A stretch of 64,000 nucleotides of DNA from MD308 sp051888795 (GCA_051888795.1 JBJFCD010000213.1:1-64000); one strand, 5' to 3'. Numbered from the stretch's first letter, positions 34,575-44,629 are shown. Numbers and translations are program-made. The notes: generated from the sequence alone by a model not told the origin.

Positions 34575-35327
34575 TTATTCTTCTGTTTCTTTATTCTCAT
34601 TTTCCTGAATTCTCACCTTTTCCGGCTTCCACGGGCGCTTTTTACCAAGCCATCCCATGTCTCTCCAGTAATCAGTATCAATTTTCTGCATACCTTGTTT
34701 TCTGTGCATGCTTCTCATAATATAAAAGATCATCTTCACATAAAATGAAGGTTTCACTTTTTCTGTATCATGAGTAATTTTATACATCAGTTTATAAAGA
34801 TCTTTATCAATCTTGTCTTTAATGCTTTTATCTACATCATTCCAGTCCATACTCCTTACAGCTATCCCGTATGTATAGACACGTCCCACACCCCAGTATT
34901 TCAAACTGTCAGTGATATCCCTGATTGCTTTTTTTGTGCCGGCACCGGCAGCAGTTGAAAAGCATACTGCCTGTTTTTTAAACATGGAGCTTTCCGGGCG
35001 ATGTACCATCCATCGGTAGCCATAATGATCTAAAAGGGCTTTCATCTGGCCACTGGTATGATAAACATATGTCGGTGTAGTGAATACAAGAAGATCCGCT
35101 TCATCAATCATCCGGGTGATTCGTCTCATATATATCAGATAATCCGGACACTTTTTTTCATCCATCATGATACATATGCCGCAGCCCCGGCAAAATTCCG
35201 GCATGTCTTTGGGCAGGAATAACTCTGTCACAGTATCCTGTGACAAAGTGACCCTCTCTATAAACATTTTGGCGATCCGATAAGTGGAACCTTCTCTCAT
35301 CGTACCATTAATCATCAGTATCTTCAT
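34575..35327 (-). CDS. Flavodoxin-fold NAD(P)H-dependent oxidoreductase with cysteine cluster
   Basis: This 250-residue protein has the FMN-binding flavodoxin-like start (MKILMINGTMREGSTYRIAK) and the PTYVYHTSGQMKALLDHYGY segment. Residues about 48-62 carry four cysteines spaced C-x2-C-x2-C-x7-C (CRGCGICIMMDEKKC). This resembles the compact cluster motif of iron-sulfur flavoproteins, although many relatives without a cluster keep some of these cysteines. The basic C-terminal ~90 residues are an extension I do not recognise. The role is probably electron transfer or quinone/nitro reduction. Confidence 0.78.
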   Translation of the reverse strand: MKILMINGTMREGSTYRIAKMFIERVTLSQDTVTELFLPKDMPEFCRGCGICIMMDEKKCPDYLIYMRRITRMIDEADLLVFTTPTYVYHTSGQMKALLDHYGYRWMVHRPESSMFKKQAVCFSTAAGAGTKKAIRDITDSLKYWGVGRVYTYGIAVRSMDWNDVDKSIKDKIDKDLYKLMYKITHDTEKVKPSFYVKMIFYIMRSMHRKQGMQKIDTDYWRDMGWLGKKRPWKPEKVRIQENENKETEE

Positions 35328-35439
35328 TGTAAAGCCTCCCCTTATTTCAATCTGTGTGACAAAACCTTTCTCTTCCCCCTCGCAGAAGTCTTTTGTTTCT
35401 TTTAGAACATATTATCCTATGTTCCTATCACTGCAAATT

Positions 35440-36645
35440 TTACAGAGTGCGAAGCTTTTCGGCAATTGCTTTAATGAAATCTTCACTGTTTAATACTGTT
35501 GGGTTTTCAAACGTTGTGATAAGTGCAAGATCCTTTGTCATCTTCCCTTCTTCGATTGTATCAATAGTAGCCTTCTCGAGCTTATCCGCAAATTCCATCA
35601 GCTCATTATTTTCATCCATCTCACCACGTTTTCTGAGCGCACCGCTCCATGCAAAAATTGTCGCAACGGAGTTTGTGGAGGTTTCTTCTCCTTTGAGATG
35701 TTTATAGTAATGACGCTGTACTGTTCCGTGTGCAGCCTCATATTCATAATATCCTTCCGGTGACACAAGAACCGATGTCATCATGGCAAGGGATCCAAAT
35801 GCGGAAGATACCATATCGCTCATAACATCTCCGTCATAGTTTTTGCAAGCCCAGATATATCCGCCTTCTGACTTCATTACACGAGCTACTGCATCATCAA
35901 TTAATGTATAGAAATAAACAATTCCTGCTTCTTTAAATTTCTCTGCATACTCTGCATCAAAGATTTCCTGGAAAATATCCTTAAATGTATGATCATATTT
36001 TTTAGAGATTGTATCCTTTGTTGCAAACCACAGATCCTGCTTTGTATCAAGTGCATAATTAAAACAGCTTCTCGCAAAGCTTGCAATGGACTGATTGATA
36101 TTATGCATGCCCTGCACGATTCCTTCTCCTTTAAAATTATGCACAAGCTCTCTTGTCTCAGAACCATCTTCTGCAGTATAGACAAGCTCTACTTTTCCTG
36201 CTCCCGGAATCTTCATCTCAGACCCTTTATATACATCACCATACGCATGTCTGGCAATTGTGATTGGTTTTTTCCAGTTTTTCACACATGGTTCAATTCC
36301 TTTCACAACAATAGGAGCACGGAACACTGTTCCATCTAAGATTGCACGGATTGTTCCGTTAGGACTTTTCCACATCTCTTTCAGATCATATTCTGTCATT
36401 CTTGCAGCATTCGGAGTAATGGTTGCACATTTTACCGCAACCTTATATTTCTTTGTTGCATTGGCAGAATCAATCGTCACCTGATCGTTTGTCTCATTTC
36501 TATGCTCAAGTCCGAGATCATAATACTCTGTGTTCAGCTCAACAAATGGCTCCAGAAGATTCTCCTTGATCATCTTCCAGAGAATTCTTGTCATCTCATC
36601 TCCATCCATCTCGACAATAGGCGTTGTCATCTTTATCTTTCCCAT
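35440..36645 (-). CDS. icd: NADP-dependent isocitrate dehydrogenase
   Basis: This TCA-branch enzyme makes 2-oxoglutarate, mainly for glutamate. The start at 36645 gives MGKIKMTTPIVEMDGDEMTR, with AGGAGG upstream; the ATG at 36675 lacks one. The product has 401 residues. CATITPNAARMTEYDLKEMW and SPNGTIRAILDGTVFRAPI are substrate-site segments. The metal aspartates are in NYDGDVMSDMVSSAFGSLAM, and the cofactor loop is in YEAAHGTVQRHYYKHLKGEE. This is the eukaryote-like (type II) homodimeric class. It follows ilvA by 44 bases. Confidence 0.95.
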   Translation of the reverse strand: MGKIKMTTPIVEMDGDEMTRILWKMIKENLLEPFVELNTEYYDLGLEHRNETNDQVTIDSANATKKYKVAVKCATITPNAARMTEYDLKEMWKSPNGTIRAILDGTVFRAPIVVKGIEPCVKNWKKPITIARHAYGDVYKGSEMKIPGAGKVELVYTAEDGSETRELVHNFKGEGIVQGMHNINQSIASFARSCFNYALDTKQDLWFATKDTISKKYDHTFKDIFQEIFDAEYAEKFKEAGIVYFYTLIDDAVARVMKSEGGYIWACKNYDGDVMSDMVSSAFGSLAMMTSVLVSPEGYYEYEAAHGTVQRHYYKHLKGEETSTNSVATIFAWSGALRKRGEMDENNELMEFADKLEKATIDTIEEGKMTKDLALITTFENPTVLNSEDFIKAIAEKLRTL

Positions 36646-36689
36646 GTTAAGTTCCTCCTGACCATATTCCTTCAATTGTGTTTATGTAA

Positions 36690-37910
36690 TTAGTATAATT
36701 TTGCTCCGATTTCTCTTGGGCGGAATCCGTCATCTTCCAATGCATGCAGAATCTTATTCTTATGATCTGTTCCAAAAGCTTCCATCGTAATACGAAGTTC
36801 CACAGCTGCATTACGGTTTGTACTGACAAACTGATTATGCTCCAGTTTGATTACATTACCGTTCGCATTTGCAATTGTTGTTGCAACACGAACCAGCTCA
36901 CCGGCTTTATCCGGAAGAAGAACAGATACAGAGAAAATCCTGTCTCTCTGGATCAGGCCATGCTGCACAATAGATGACATCGTGATAACATCCATATTTC
37001 CTCCGCTCAAAATCGCAACAGCTTTCTTATGATTCAGGTCAAGCTGTTTAAGCGCAGCAATAGTAAGAAGACCGGAATTTTCTACAACCATCTTGTGATT
37101 CTCAACCATATCAAGAAATGCACCAATCAATTCATCGTCTTCTACAGTGAGCATCTGATCAATATTTTCTTTACAATATGGGAAGATTTTTTCACCCACA
37201 CGTTTTACCGCCGTACCATCTGCAATCGTGTCAGCACTCGGAAGTGACACAGGCTCTCCCGCTTCCAGAGCGGCGCTCATGCTTGCCGCAGCCTTTGGCT
37301 CAACTCCTATTACTTTGATCTTTGGATTCAGCATCTTAGCAAGTGTAGCAACTCCGGTAATTAATCCACCGCCGCCGACCGGAACAAGAATATAATCCAC
37401 AGTCGGAAGCTCCTGAATAATTTCCATCGCAATACTTCCCTGACCTGTTGCCACAGCAAGGTCATCAAAAGGATGAACAAAAGTCTGCCCTGTCTCTTCT
37501 GCAAGCTTCACAGCATATGAATAGGAGTCATCAAAAACATCTCCATGTAACACAACTTCTGCGCCATAACTCTTGGTACGGTTTACTTTAATCAATGGTG
37601 TAACTGTCGGCATAACAATTGTTGCCTTACATCCGAACTTTGATGCCGCATATGCTACACCCTGCGCGTGATTTCCCGCGGACGCAGCAATCAATCCCTT
37701 CGCGCGCTCTTCTTCTGATAATGTACTGATCTTATAATAAGCTCCTCTTACCTTATATGCTCCTGTATACTGCATATTTTCAGGTTTCAGATATATTTTT
37801 CCACCTGTCTGACTACTGAGATTTTCACTGTAGACCAGCTTTGTAGGCAGTGTAACTTTTTTCACAAGCTCACTGGCTTCTTCAAATTTTTCTAACGTTA
37901 ATTCCTCCAC
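36690..37910 (-). CDS. ilvA: Threonine ammonia-lyase (threonine dehydratase)
   Basis: This PLP enzyme deaminates threonine to 2-oxobutyrate, the first step to isoleucine or a catabolic route to propionate. The cofactor lysine is in TGAYKVRGAYYKIS, and SAGNHAQGVAYAAS and LVPVGGGGLITGVA are the phosphate/substrate segments. The C-terminal ~80 residues are an ACT domain (VSVLLPDKAGELVRVATTIA). The 406-residue, single-ACT form resembles the TdcB/catabolic-like Clostridia enzyme. The start is GTG with AAGGAGGAG at good spacing. It follows ftsY by 13 bases. Confidence 0.92.
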   Translation of the reverse strand: MEELTLEKFEEASELVKKVTLPTKLVYSENLSSQTGGKIYLKPENMQYTGAYKVRGAYYKISTLSEEERAKGLIAASAGNHAQGVAYAASKFGCKATIVMPTVTPLIKVNRTKSYGAEVVLHGDVFDDSYSYAVKLAEETGQTFVHPFDDLAVATGQGSIAMEIIQELPTVDYILVPVGGGGLITGVATLAKMLNPKIKVIGVEPKAAASMSAALEAGEPVSLPSADTIADGTAVKRVGEKIFPYCKENIDQMLTVEDDELIGAFLDMVENHKMVVENSGLLTIAALKQLDLNHKKAVAILSGGNMDVITMSSIVQHGLIQRDRIFSVSVLLPDKAGELVRVATTIANANGNVIKLEHNQFVSTNRNAAVELRITMEAFGTDHKNKILHALEDDGFRPREIGAKLY

Positions 37911-37923
37911 GTTTACTCCTCCT

Positions 37924-38901
37924 TTACTCTTCTGTATTTACTGAAAACAGCGCATTTACAAACGCATCTGCATCAAATTTCTGCAGATCATCAATGGTTT
38001 CTCCAACACCGATATATTTTACCGGGATACCGAGTTCTGCCTGAATTGCAACCGCAATTCCGCCTTTTGCCGTACCGTCCATCTTTGTGAGAACGATTCC
38101 GGTAATATCAGTAACCTCATTAAATTCTTTTGCCTGCTGAAGTGCATTCTGACCAGTGGTGGCATCAAGTACTACTAATGTTTCGCGGAACGCTTCCGGA
38201 TACTCACGGTCAATAATACGATTCATTTTCTTTAATTCTTCCATAAGATTTTTCTTGTTATGAAGACGTCCTGCCGTATCACACAAAAGAACATCTGCGT
38301 GTCTCGCTTTCGCGGCAGCTACTGCATCAAATACAACTGATGCCGGGTCGGAACCTTCCTGTCCACCTATAAGATCAGCCTGCGCCCGATTTGCCCACTC
38401 TTTAAGCTGCTCTCCCGCAGCTGCGCGGAAAGTATCTGCAGCAGCCATCACAACTTTTTTATCCATAGTGCGAAGTTTTCCCGCGAGTTTTCCAATCGTA
38501 GTTGTCTTACCGACACCATTGACACCAATCACCATGACTACCGATGTCTTATCTTCAAACTCATACGCAGTCTCACCAACTTCCATCTGCTCTTTAATGC
38601 TTTCAATCAAAAGCTCTCTGCAGTCAGCCGGCTGTTTAATGTGACGCTCTTTTACTTTTTCCCTGAGATCATCCAGTATGTCATAAGTAGCCTGTACTCC
38701 CAGATCTCCCATAATGAGAACTTCTTCAAGTTCTTCATAGAATTCTTCATCTATTTTGGAAAAACCGGAAAAAATGCTATCCATACTGTTTACAATATTA
38801 TTTCTTGTCTTTGTAAGACCCGAAACCAGTCTTTTAAAAAAACCTTCCTTTGCAGGCTGCTTTGTCTCCTGCTCCTGATTTTCCATATCATACTCTGACA
38901 T
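37924..38901 (-). CDS. ftsY: Signal recognition particle receptor FtsY
   Basis: This membrane-associated GTPase docks SRP-ribosome complexes at the Sec translocon. The 325-residue protein has an acidic N-terminus, the N domain (about 25-115) and the G domain. P-loop is GVNGVGKTTTIGKLAG; further motifs are AADTFRAAAGEQL, LLCDTAGRLHNKKNLMEEL, TKMDGTAKGG and the C-terminal GVGETIDDLQKFDADAFV. AGGAGG precedes the ATG. It comes 37 bases after smc, the classical rnc-smc-ftsY order. Confidence 0.97.
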   Translation of the reverse strand: MSEYDMENQEQETKQPAKEGFFKRLVSGLTKTRNNIVNSMDSIFSGFSKIDEEFYEELEEVLIMGDLGVQATYDILDDLREKVKERHIKQPADCRELLIESIKEQMEVGETAYEFEDKTSVVMVIGVNGVGKTTTIGKLAGKLRTMDKKVVMAAADTFRAAAGEQLKEWANRAQADLIGGQEGSDPASVVFDAVAAAKARHADVLLCDTAGRLHNKKNLMEELKKMNRIIDREYPEAFRETLVVLDATTGQNALQQAKEFNEVTDITGIVLTKMDGTAKGGIAVAIQAELGIPVKYIGVGETIDDLQKFDADAFVNALFSVNTEE

Positions 38902-38938
38902 AAATCTGCCTCCTGTTTCTACATATACTCAAATTTTA

Positions 38939-41900
38939 CTATTTGTCAAGCTCATCTTCCAAAAGACTTACCGAAACAAGTGTCGATACTCCTTTTTCCT
39001 GCATCGTGATTCCGTAAAGACGGTCTGCGGCAGTCATAGTGCCTCGCCTGTGGGTTATTACGATAAACTGTGTATTTTTTGTCAGTTTATGAAGGTATTT
39101 TGCAAATCTGACTACATTGTTATCATCCAGCGCTGCCTCAATCTCATCAAGGAGACAGAAAGGTGAAGGCTTGAGATTCTGTATTGCAAACAGAAGTGCA
39201 ATCGCCGTAAGTGCCTTTTCTCCTCCTGAAAGCTGCATCATATTCTGAAGCTTCTTTCCCGGCGGCTGTGCAATGATCTTAATCCCGGCCTCCAGAATAT
39301 CTTCATCCTCCATAAGCTCAAGTGTTCCTTTTCCTCCGCCGAATAATTCCTTGAACACTGAATCAAACTCTTTTGATATGCGCTCGAACTGCTCTTTGAA
39401 CTGTTTGCGCATAGCAGTATCAAGTTCTTCTACTATCTTTTCAAGTGTTGCCTCAGCCTCTACAAGATCATCATGCTGACCTTTTAAAAACTCATATCGC
39501 TCTGACACATTTTTATAATCTTCGATCGCATTAACATTGACATCTCCAAGACCTCTGATCTCATTTTTGAGCTCCTGGATCCTTTTTTTCATCTTTGAAA
39601 GATCTGTCAGATTCTCATTTCGAAGTTCCAGTGCTCTGTTATAAGTGAGCTCATATTCTTCCCACATATAATTAAACTGTTTTTCGGAAGCTTCCTCATA
39701 ATTTGTTTTCTGACTCTCCAGACGAAAGACCTCTTTGTCAAGATCAGACATATGTTTTGAAAGTTCTTCTCTTTTTTGGAGAAATTCTCTGTGTTGTTTA
39801 TTAAGATTTTCTCTCTCGGTTTTAAATTTCTCAATCTCCTGGCCGATTTCAATAAACAATTCTCCAGAATCTTCGATCGTCTTTCTGAGATCGGCGATCT
39901 TTTCTTCTTTCTCCTGGATTTCCTTGGAAGTGCCGCCTTTATTCGACTCTAATTCTTTCATTTCTTCATCAAATTTATCAAGCTCCTCGTGAATACGGGT
40001 TATATTTTCTATGATAAATTCGTACTTTTGTTCCAGTCCGGCACAAGTCAGATGAACTTCTTCCATGTTCTTCTGTTTATCTGCTTCTATTTCACGTTCT
40101 CTGTCGAGAATTTGCTGATCTTTTTCAATGTACTCCGAAAGTTCACCTTCAAGGCTTTCGGATGTATCAAGTTCAACATTGATTGATTCCTGATTATCTA
40201 TAATATCTGTAATCTGTCTATCCAGATCTTCTGCTTCTTTTTGAATATCATCCGCCATATTATCAGCAGCACGAATTTTATTTTTCGCCTGATCCACATT
40301 CATTTTTGCAGTATTCTGGACTACATATGCTTTCTGCAGCTTATCTTTAAGTATTTCTATCTGCTCATAATAGCCGGAACGTTCTGTTCGGAGCTTATCA
40401 GATTCTGCCTCCAGCTCATCCATTTCTCTTTTTAACTGTTTTACAGTTTTTTCAAATTCTTCGATCTCACGCCGTCTGCTTAAAAGATTGCTGGAATTTT
40501 TAAATGCGCCACCTGTCATAGAACCGCCTGGATTAATAAGCTCACCCTCCAGTGTAACAATTCGTATAGATTGTTTATATTTTCTTGCAATATAAATTCC
40601 ATGATCGATGTGATCTACAACCAATGTCCGGCCCAGCAGATAAGATGCCAGCTCTTCATACTGTTTTTCCACTTTAACAAGAGTATTTGCAGTGCCGATA
40701 ACGCCTTCTTCCTTTAATGCCTCAGGTCTCGCAATCCCTCCATAAGATTTCAGACTGGTAAGGGGAAGAAATGTTGCACGTCCGAATTTATTTTTCTTCA
40801 GGAAATAAATCATACGCTTTGCTGTATCTTCGTCAGACGTAACGATATTCTGGATATTTCCTCCAAGAGCAGTCTCAACAGCAACCTCATAATCCTTGTC
40901 AACTTTAATGAGATCCGCAACTACCCCCAGAAGGCCTTTCTCTTCATCCTTCTTATCCATAACCTTACGGATACTGTTTCCGTATCCGTCATATCGCTCT
41001 GTAATATTTTTCAACGATTCCAGTCTTGACTGTTCTCTGTGGTAAGCAGTCTGTCCAATTCTGAACTGTTCCGTCTGTTTGGAAAGTGTATTCTGAATTA
41101 CTTTGATTTTTTCCTCGTAGATTCTGCTTTCTTCAGTCATTTGAACAATCTGGTCTGATATTTCTTTCAGATCATTTTCATAATCAGCCAGAAACTCTTT
41201 CTGACCGTCTGCCTCACTCTTTGCTTCAATCATACGTTGATTCAGCTGAGACTTTCTTACCTGAATCTGCTCAAGCATCGTATCATATTTCTGAATCTTT
41301 GCTTTCGTAGAAGCGCGGTTACTTAACAACTCCATAATGTCAGACTTATTTTTCTCAATTCTGTCTGTGAGAGTCGCAATCCGGGTCTGAACCTCAATCA
41401 GTTCCTCATTTGCCGCATTTAACGTCCGATTATGTTCTTCTAAACTGCTATGTATCTCACTCTGCTCTTTTTCAAGCTCAGAAAGTTTTTGCTTTCTCTC
41501 AGCCACTTCAGATTCGATTGCATCTGCCCTCTGATCATAATGCTCATCATTTTTATGCGCACTGTGAATCTGCTCTTTTAAAAGAGCAATCTGATTTTCA
41601 AGCTGCTGTTTAAGCATCGTAGTCTCATTTAACTGATTTTTTGCCTTTTCGATTGATTCATCAATAACATCAACCTGTTCTTCTACTGCTTCATATTCCT
41701 GCTTCATGCCATCATACTGACATCCGGCAGTATCAAGTTCTTCTCTCGCGGCACTGATTTTTTCCTCTAAGTTACCAATCTGCTCTTTTATTCGTGCCGT
41801 CTCCAAAAGAAACATATTGATATCAAAAGTCTTTAATTCCTCTTTTTTCTTCAGGTATTCCCTGGCCTTTTCTGACTGTTTTTCAAGCGGACCGATCTGT

Positions 41901-42499
41901 TTTTCAAGCTCTGAAAGGATATCATTGACACGCAGAAGATTCTGCCTTTCTTCCTCAAGCTTTTTTAATGACATATTTTTTCTTCGTTTAAATTTAACAA
42001 TACCGGCAGCCTCATCAAAAAGCTCCCTTCTCTCTTCCGGTTTTCCACTTAATATTTTGTCAATCTGCCCCTGTCCGATAATAGAATATCCTTCTTTTCC
42101 GATACCTGTATCATAAAAGAGCTCATTGACATCTTTCAGTCTGCAGGCACTGCCGTTGATCAGATATTCACTTTCACCGGAACGATATAATTTCCTCGCT
42201 ACAGTTACTTCCTCATATTCAATTGGAAGCTGATGGTCTGAATTGTCTAATGTGATTGCCACCGAAGCATAGCTTAACGGCTTGCGGTTTTCTGTGCCGG
42301 AAAAGATGACATCCTGCATACTTCCGCCGCGGAGCTGTTTCACTCTTTGTTCTCCCAGAACCCATCGAACCGCATCCGCAACGTTACTCTTTCCGCTTCC
42401 GTTCGGTCCGACAATGCCTGTGATCCCATTGTGAAATTCAAATTTCAACTTATGTGCAAAGGACTTAAACCCCTGCACCTCTATACTTTTTAAATACAT
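38939..42499 (-). CDS. smc: Chromosome segregation ATPase SMC
   Basis: SMC forms the condensin core that organises and segregates chromosomes with ScpA and ScpB. The 1186-residue protein has an N-terminal head (MYLKSIEVQGFKSFAHKLKF given in part; Walker A GPNGSGKSN at 32-40) and a long coiled coil. The hinge lies around 520-640 (GLLGVVADLIKVDKDYEVAV, then GRTLVVDHIDHGI) and a second coiled coil follows. The C-terminal head shows LSGGEKALTAIALLFAIQ and PFCLLDEIEAALDDNNV. It is followed closely by ftsY and preceded by rnc. Confidence 0.98.
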   Translation of the reverse strand: MYLKSIEVQGFKSFAHKLKFEFHNGITGIVGPNGSGKSNVADAVRWVLGEQRVKQLRGGSMQDVIFSGTENRKPLSYASVAITLDNSDHQLPIEYEEVTVARKLYRSGESEYLINGSACRLKDVNELFYDTGIGKEGYSIIGQGQIDKILSGKPEERRELFDEAAGIVKFKRRKNMSLKKLEEERQNLLRVNDILSELEKQIGPLEKQSEKAREYLKKKEELKTFDINMFLLETARIKEQIGNLEEKISAAREELDTAGCQYDGMKQEYEAVEEQVDVIDESIEKAKNQLNETTMLKQQLENQIALLKEQIHSAHKNDEHYDQRADAIESEVAERKQKLSELEKEQSEIHSSLEEHNRTLNAANEELIEVQTRIATLTDRIEKNKSDIMELLSNRASTKAKIQKYDTMLEQIQVRKSQLNQRMIEAKSEADGQKEFLADYENDLKEISDQIVQMTEESRIYEEKIKVIQNTLSKQTEQFRIGQTAYHREQSRLESLKNITERYDGYGNSIRKVMDKKDEEKGLLGVVADLIKVDKDYEVAVETALGGNIQNIVTSDEDTAKRMIYFLKKNKFGRATFLPLTSLKSYGGIARPEALKEEGVIGTANTLVKVEKQYEELASYLLGRTLVVDHIDHGIYIARKYKQSIRIVTLEGELINPGGSMTGGAFKNSSNLLSRRREIEEFEKTVKQLKREMDELEAESDKLRTERSGYYEQIEILKDKLQKAYVVQNTAKMNVDQAKNKIRAADNMADDIQKEAEDLDRQITDIIDNQESINVELDTSESLEGELSEYIEKDQQILDREREIEADKQKNMEEVHLTCAGLEQKYEFIIENITRIHEELDKFDEEMKELESNKGGTSKEIQEKEEKIADLRKTIEDSGELFIEIGQEIEKFKTERENLNKQHREFLQKREELSKHMSDLDKEVFRLESQKTNYEEASEKQFNYMWEEYELTYNRALELRNENLTDLSKMKKRIQELKNEIRGLGDVNVNAIEDYKNVSERYEFLKGQHDDLVEAEATLEKIVEELDTAMRKQFKEQFERISKEFDSVFKELFGGGKGTLELMEDEDILEAGIKIIAQPPGKKLQNMMQLSGGEKALTAIALLFAIQNLKPSPFCLLDEIEAALDDNNVVRFAKYLHKLTKNTQFIVITHRRGTMTAADRLYGITMQEKGVSTLVSVSLLEDELDK

Positions 42500-42507
42500 T
42501 CATGCAC

Positions 42508-43203
42508 CTACTTTATATTCATCTCATGGAGCCTTAAAATGCTCTGGTAAGCTGCTTCCTGCTCTGCTGCTTTTTTCGTCTTTCCGACGCCGGTCCCGTA
42601 TTTTTCATTACCGATAAATACAGCCGTATAAAATGATTTGTTATGATCAGGACCTTCTTCTCCTATCAGCCGATAACTGATTGTTTCTTTAAAATTTGCC
42701 TGAACGATTTCCTGCAGGATAGTCTTGCTATCATAAAAGAGTTTCCGATTATCCAGATCATTTAACACAAACTTTTTGACAAACTCTTTTGCACTAGCAA
42801 AACCACCATCAATATATATTGCACCGATCAGCGCCTCCATTGCATCTGATGTAATGGAATCACGTTTTCTTCCTCCGGTAACTTCCTCACCTTTTCCGAG
42901 AAGCAGATAGTCTCCAAGATGTATCTGACGGGCACAAAAGGCTAAAGACGGCTCACACACAATACTTGCCCTCCATTTTGTCAGATCACCTTCCTGCATT
43001 TTACTCTCATCATAAAATAAAAATTCGCTGGAAATAAGTTCTAAAACTGCATCACCCAGAAATTCCAGACGCTCATTGCATTCATATTTCGGCAAATGCA
43101 TCTCATTTGCATATGAACTGTGAATCATGGATTTCTTAAGCAGTGAAAAATCACGAAACCTATATCCTATAATCTGTTCTAACTTTTTTAAATCTTTACC
43201 CAT
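42508..43203 (-). CDS. rnc: Ribonuclease III
   Basis: This double-strand-specific endoribonuclease processes rRNA and mRNA. The start at 43203 (MGKDLKKLEQIIGYRFRD) follows GGGAG at 6 bases and gives 231 residues; an ATG 11 codons upstream is not supported. The catalytic signature NERLEFLGDAVLEL lies at about 43-56, with SDAMEALIGAIYIDGG later. A C-terminal double-stranded RNA-binding domain (AVFIGNEKYGTGVGKTKKAA, then EQEAAYQSIL) completes it. Confidence 0.97.
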   Translation of the reverse strand: MGKDLKKLEQIIGYRFRDFSLLKKSMIHSSYANEMHLPKYECNERLEFLGDAVLELISSEFLFYDESKMQEGDLTKWRASIVCEPSLAFCARQIHLGDYLLLGKGEEVTGGRKRDSITSDAMEALIGAIYIDGGFASAKEFVKKFVLNDLDNRKLFYDSKTILQEIVQANFKETISYRLIGEEGPDHNKSFYTAVFIGNEKYGTGVGKTKKAAEQEAAYQSILRLHEMNIK

Positions 43204-43292
43204 ATTATTCTCCCTGCCTTTTGGGTTGTATGACATATCTCAAAATTGCAAAATGAAAAAGCCCTGACGGGCCTCTTCATTGCAAACCATGT

Positions 43293-43535
43293 CTAGTCGT
43301 TTGTAGCATTTTTGATCTGCTCTACGGCATCTCCCACTGTTGTAATCTTTTCAGCATCTTCATTATCAATTTCAATATCGAATGTCTCCTCGATTCCCAT
43401 GATAATCTGGAAAACGTCGAGAGAGTCTGCTCCCAGATCATCTACAAATGTAGAATCCATTGTAATTGTATCTTTGTCTTCAATATTCATTACATCCGCA
43501 ATAATTTCCTGTAATTTTTCAAATTCCATATCCAT
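43293..43535 (-). CDS. acpP: Acyl carrier protein
   Basis: This 80-residue acidic protein carries the growing acyl chain in fatty acid synthesis. The 4'-phosphopantetheine serine is Ser38 in DDLGADSLDVFQIIMGIEE. It lies between plsX and rnc, as in many Firmicutes, but the fabD and fabG genes usual between plsX and acpP are missing here. Confidence 0.96.
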   Translation of the reverse strand: MDMEFEKLQEIIADVMNIEDKDTITMDSTFVDDLGADSLDVFQIIMGIEETFDIEIDNEDAEKITTVGDAVEQIKNATND

Positions 43536-43550
43536 TCTCCTTACCCCGTA

Positions 43551-44570
43551 TTATTCAGTGATTGTCTCTTTCTGAATACTTTCTTTAATTTTTTCATTAA
43601 TTTTTTGTTTTTTAAATGTCACACACTGTAGAAGTGTATTACAAACTTCCTTTGATTTGGAACTGCCGTGAGTCTTAACTACAAGACCATTAAGTCCTAA
43701 AAGAGGCGCCCCGCCATACTCACTGGCATCAAATGCCTTAAGTGTTTGCTTAAGTGCAGGTTTCACAAGCAGTGCTCCGATCTTACTTCTCAGAGTAGAC
43801 ATCATTCCACCTTTAATCTTATCAATCAGTACTGCACCGACCCCTTCATACAGTTTCAAAATAATGTTACCTGCAAATGCCTCACATACAACGACATCTG
43901 CCTGACCATGTGGTATCTCACGTGCCTCCACGCTTCCGATAAAATTAATGTCCTTTTGTTCTTTCAAAAGCGGGAATGTCTCCTTCACAAGCGCATTACC
44001 CTTTTCTTCTTCCGCGCCGATATTGACAATTCCTACTTTCGGATTTTTTACTCCGAGGACGTTCTCCATATAAATAGATCCCATCTTGGCAAACTGAACA
44101 AGATGCGAAGCTCTGGCATCTACATTCGCTCCACAGTCAATCAGAAGAGTTACACCTTTTTCTGTAGGAATCAGCGGTGCAAGCGGCGGACGTTCCACTC
44201 CTTTGATTCGACCTACAATCACCTGACCGCCGACAAGAATCGCTCCGGAACTTCCGGCAGATACAAAAGCATCCGCTTTCCCCTCCTTAACCATCTTCAT
44301 GCCGACAACCATCGAAGAGTCCTTCTTCTTTCGAATCGCATTCACCGGCGGCTCCGCTGTCTCAATAACCTCAGTGGCATTCACAACTTCTATCTGCGAT
44401 TTATTGTACTGATATTTAATAAGCTCTTTCTCAACAGCCTCCTCTACCCCTACAAGAAATACTTTCATAGAAGGCTCTTTCTCAATCGCTTCCACAGCAC
44501 CTTTCACAATCTCTGCCGGAGCATTGTCTCCTCCCATAGCATCAAGTGCTATGCTGGTTATTTCTGTCAT
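43551..44570 (-). CDS. plsX: Phosphate acyltransferase PlsX
   Basis: PlsX converts acyl-ACP to acyl-phosphate, the donor for phosphatidic acid synthesis. The start MTEITSIALDAMGGDNAPAE has AGGAGG upstream and gives 339 residues; a reading from 44612 is not supported. AFVSAGSSGAILVGGQVIVG and GVERPPLAPLIPT, then LIDCGANVDA and VGIVNIGAEEEKGN, are family motifs. The promoter is at 44599-44627. The C-terminal tail is Lys/Glu rich. Confidence 0.96.
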   Translation of the reverse strand: MTEITSIALDAMGGDNAPAEIVKGAVEAIEKEPSMKVFLVGVEEAVEKELIKYQYNKSQIEVVNATEVIETAEPPVNAIRKKKDSSMVVGMKMVKEGKADAFVSAGSSGAILVGGQVIVGRIKGVERPPLAPLIPTEKGVTLLIDCGANVDARASHLVQFAKMGSIYMENVLGVKNPKVGIVNIGAEEEKGNALVKETFPLLKEQKDINFIGSVEAREIPHGQADVVVCEAFAGNIILKLYEGVGAVLIDKIKGGMMSTLRSKIGALLVKPALKQTLKAFDASEYGGAPLLGLNGLVVKTHGSSKSKEVCNTLLQCVTFKKQKINEKIKESIQKETITE

Positions 44571-44598
44571 ATCTTTCCCTCCTAGCATTGCTAGATTA

Positions 44599-44627
44599 AT
44601 TCTACTAAACATTCATGTAAAAATCAA
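44599..44627 (-). promoter_or_regulatory. Sigma-A promoter of the plsX operon
   Basis: Minus-strand TTGATT, 17 bases and TAGAAT lie 29-57 bases upstream of the plsX ATG. The upstream edge is 3 bases from the large palindrome at 44630-44686. Confidence 0.68.
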
Positions 44628-44629
44628 TA

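Noticed and set aside
43746..44585. Plus-strand ORF of 279 codons antisense to plsX
   Set aside because: It overlaps plsX fully, has no recognisable domain and no ribosome binding site, and its composition is typical of an antisense reading of a conserved gene.
44571..44629. FapR operator upstream of plsX
   Set aside because: TTAGTAGAATTAATC has one FapR-like half, but the second half is wrong and no fapR gene precedes plsX.
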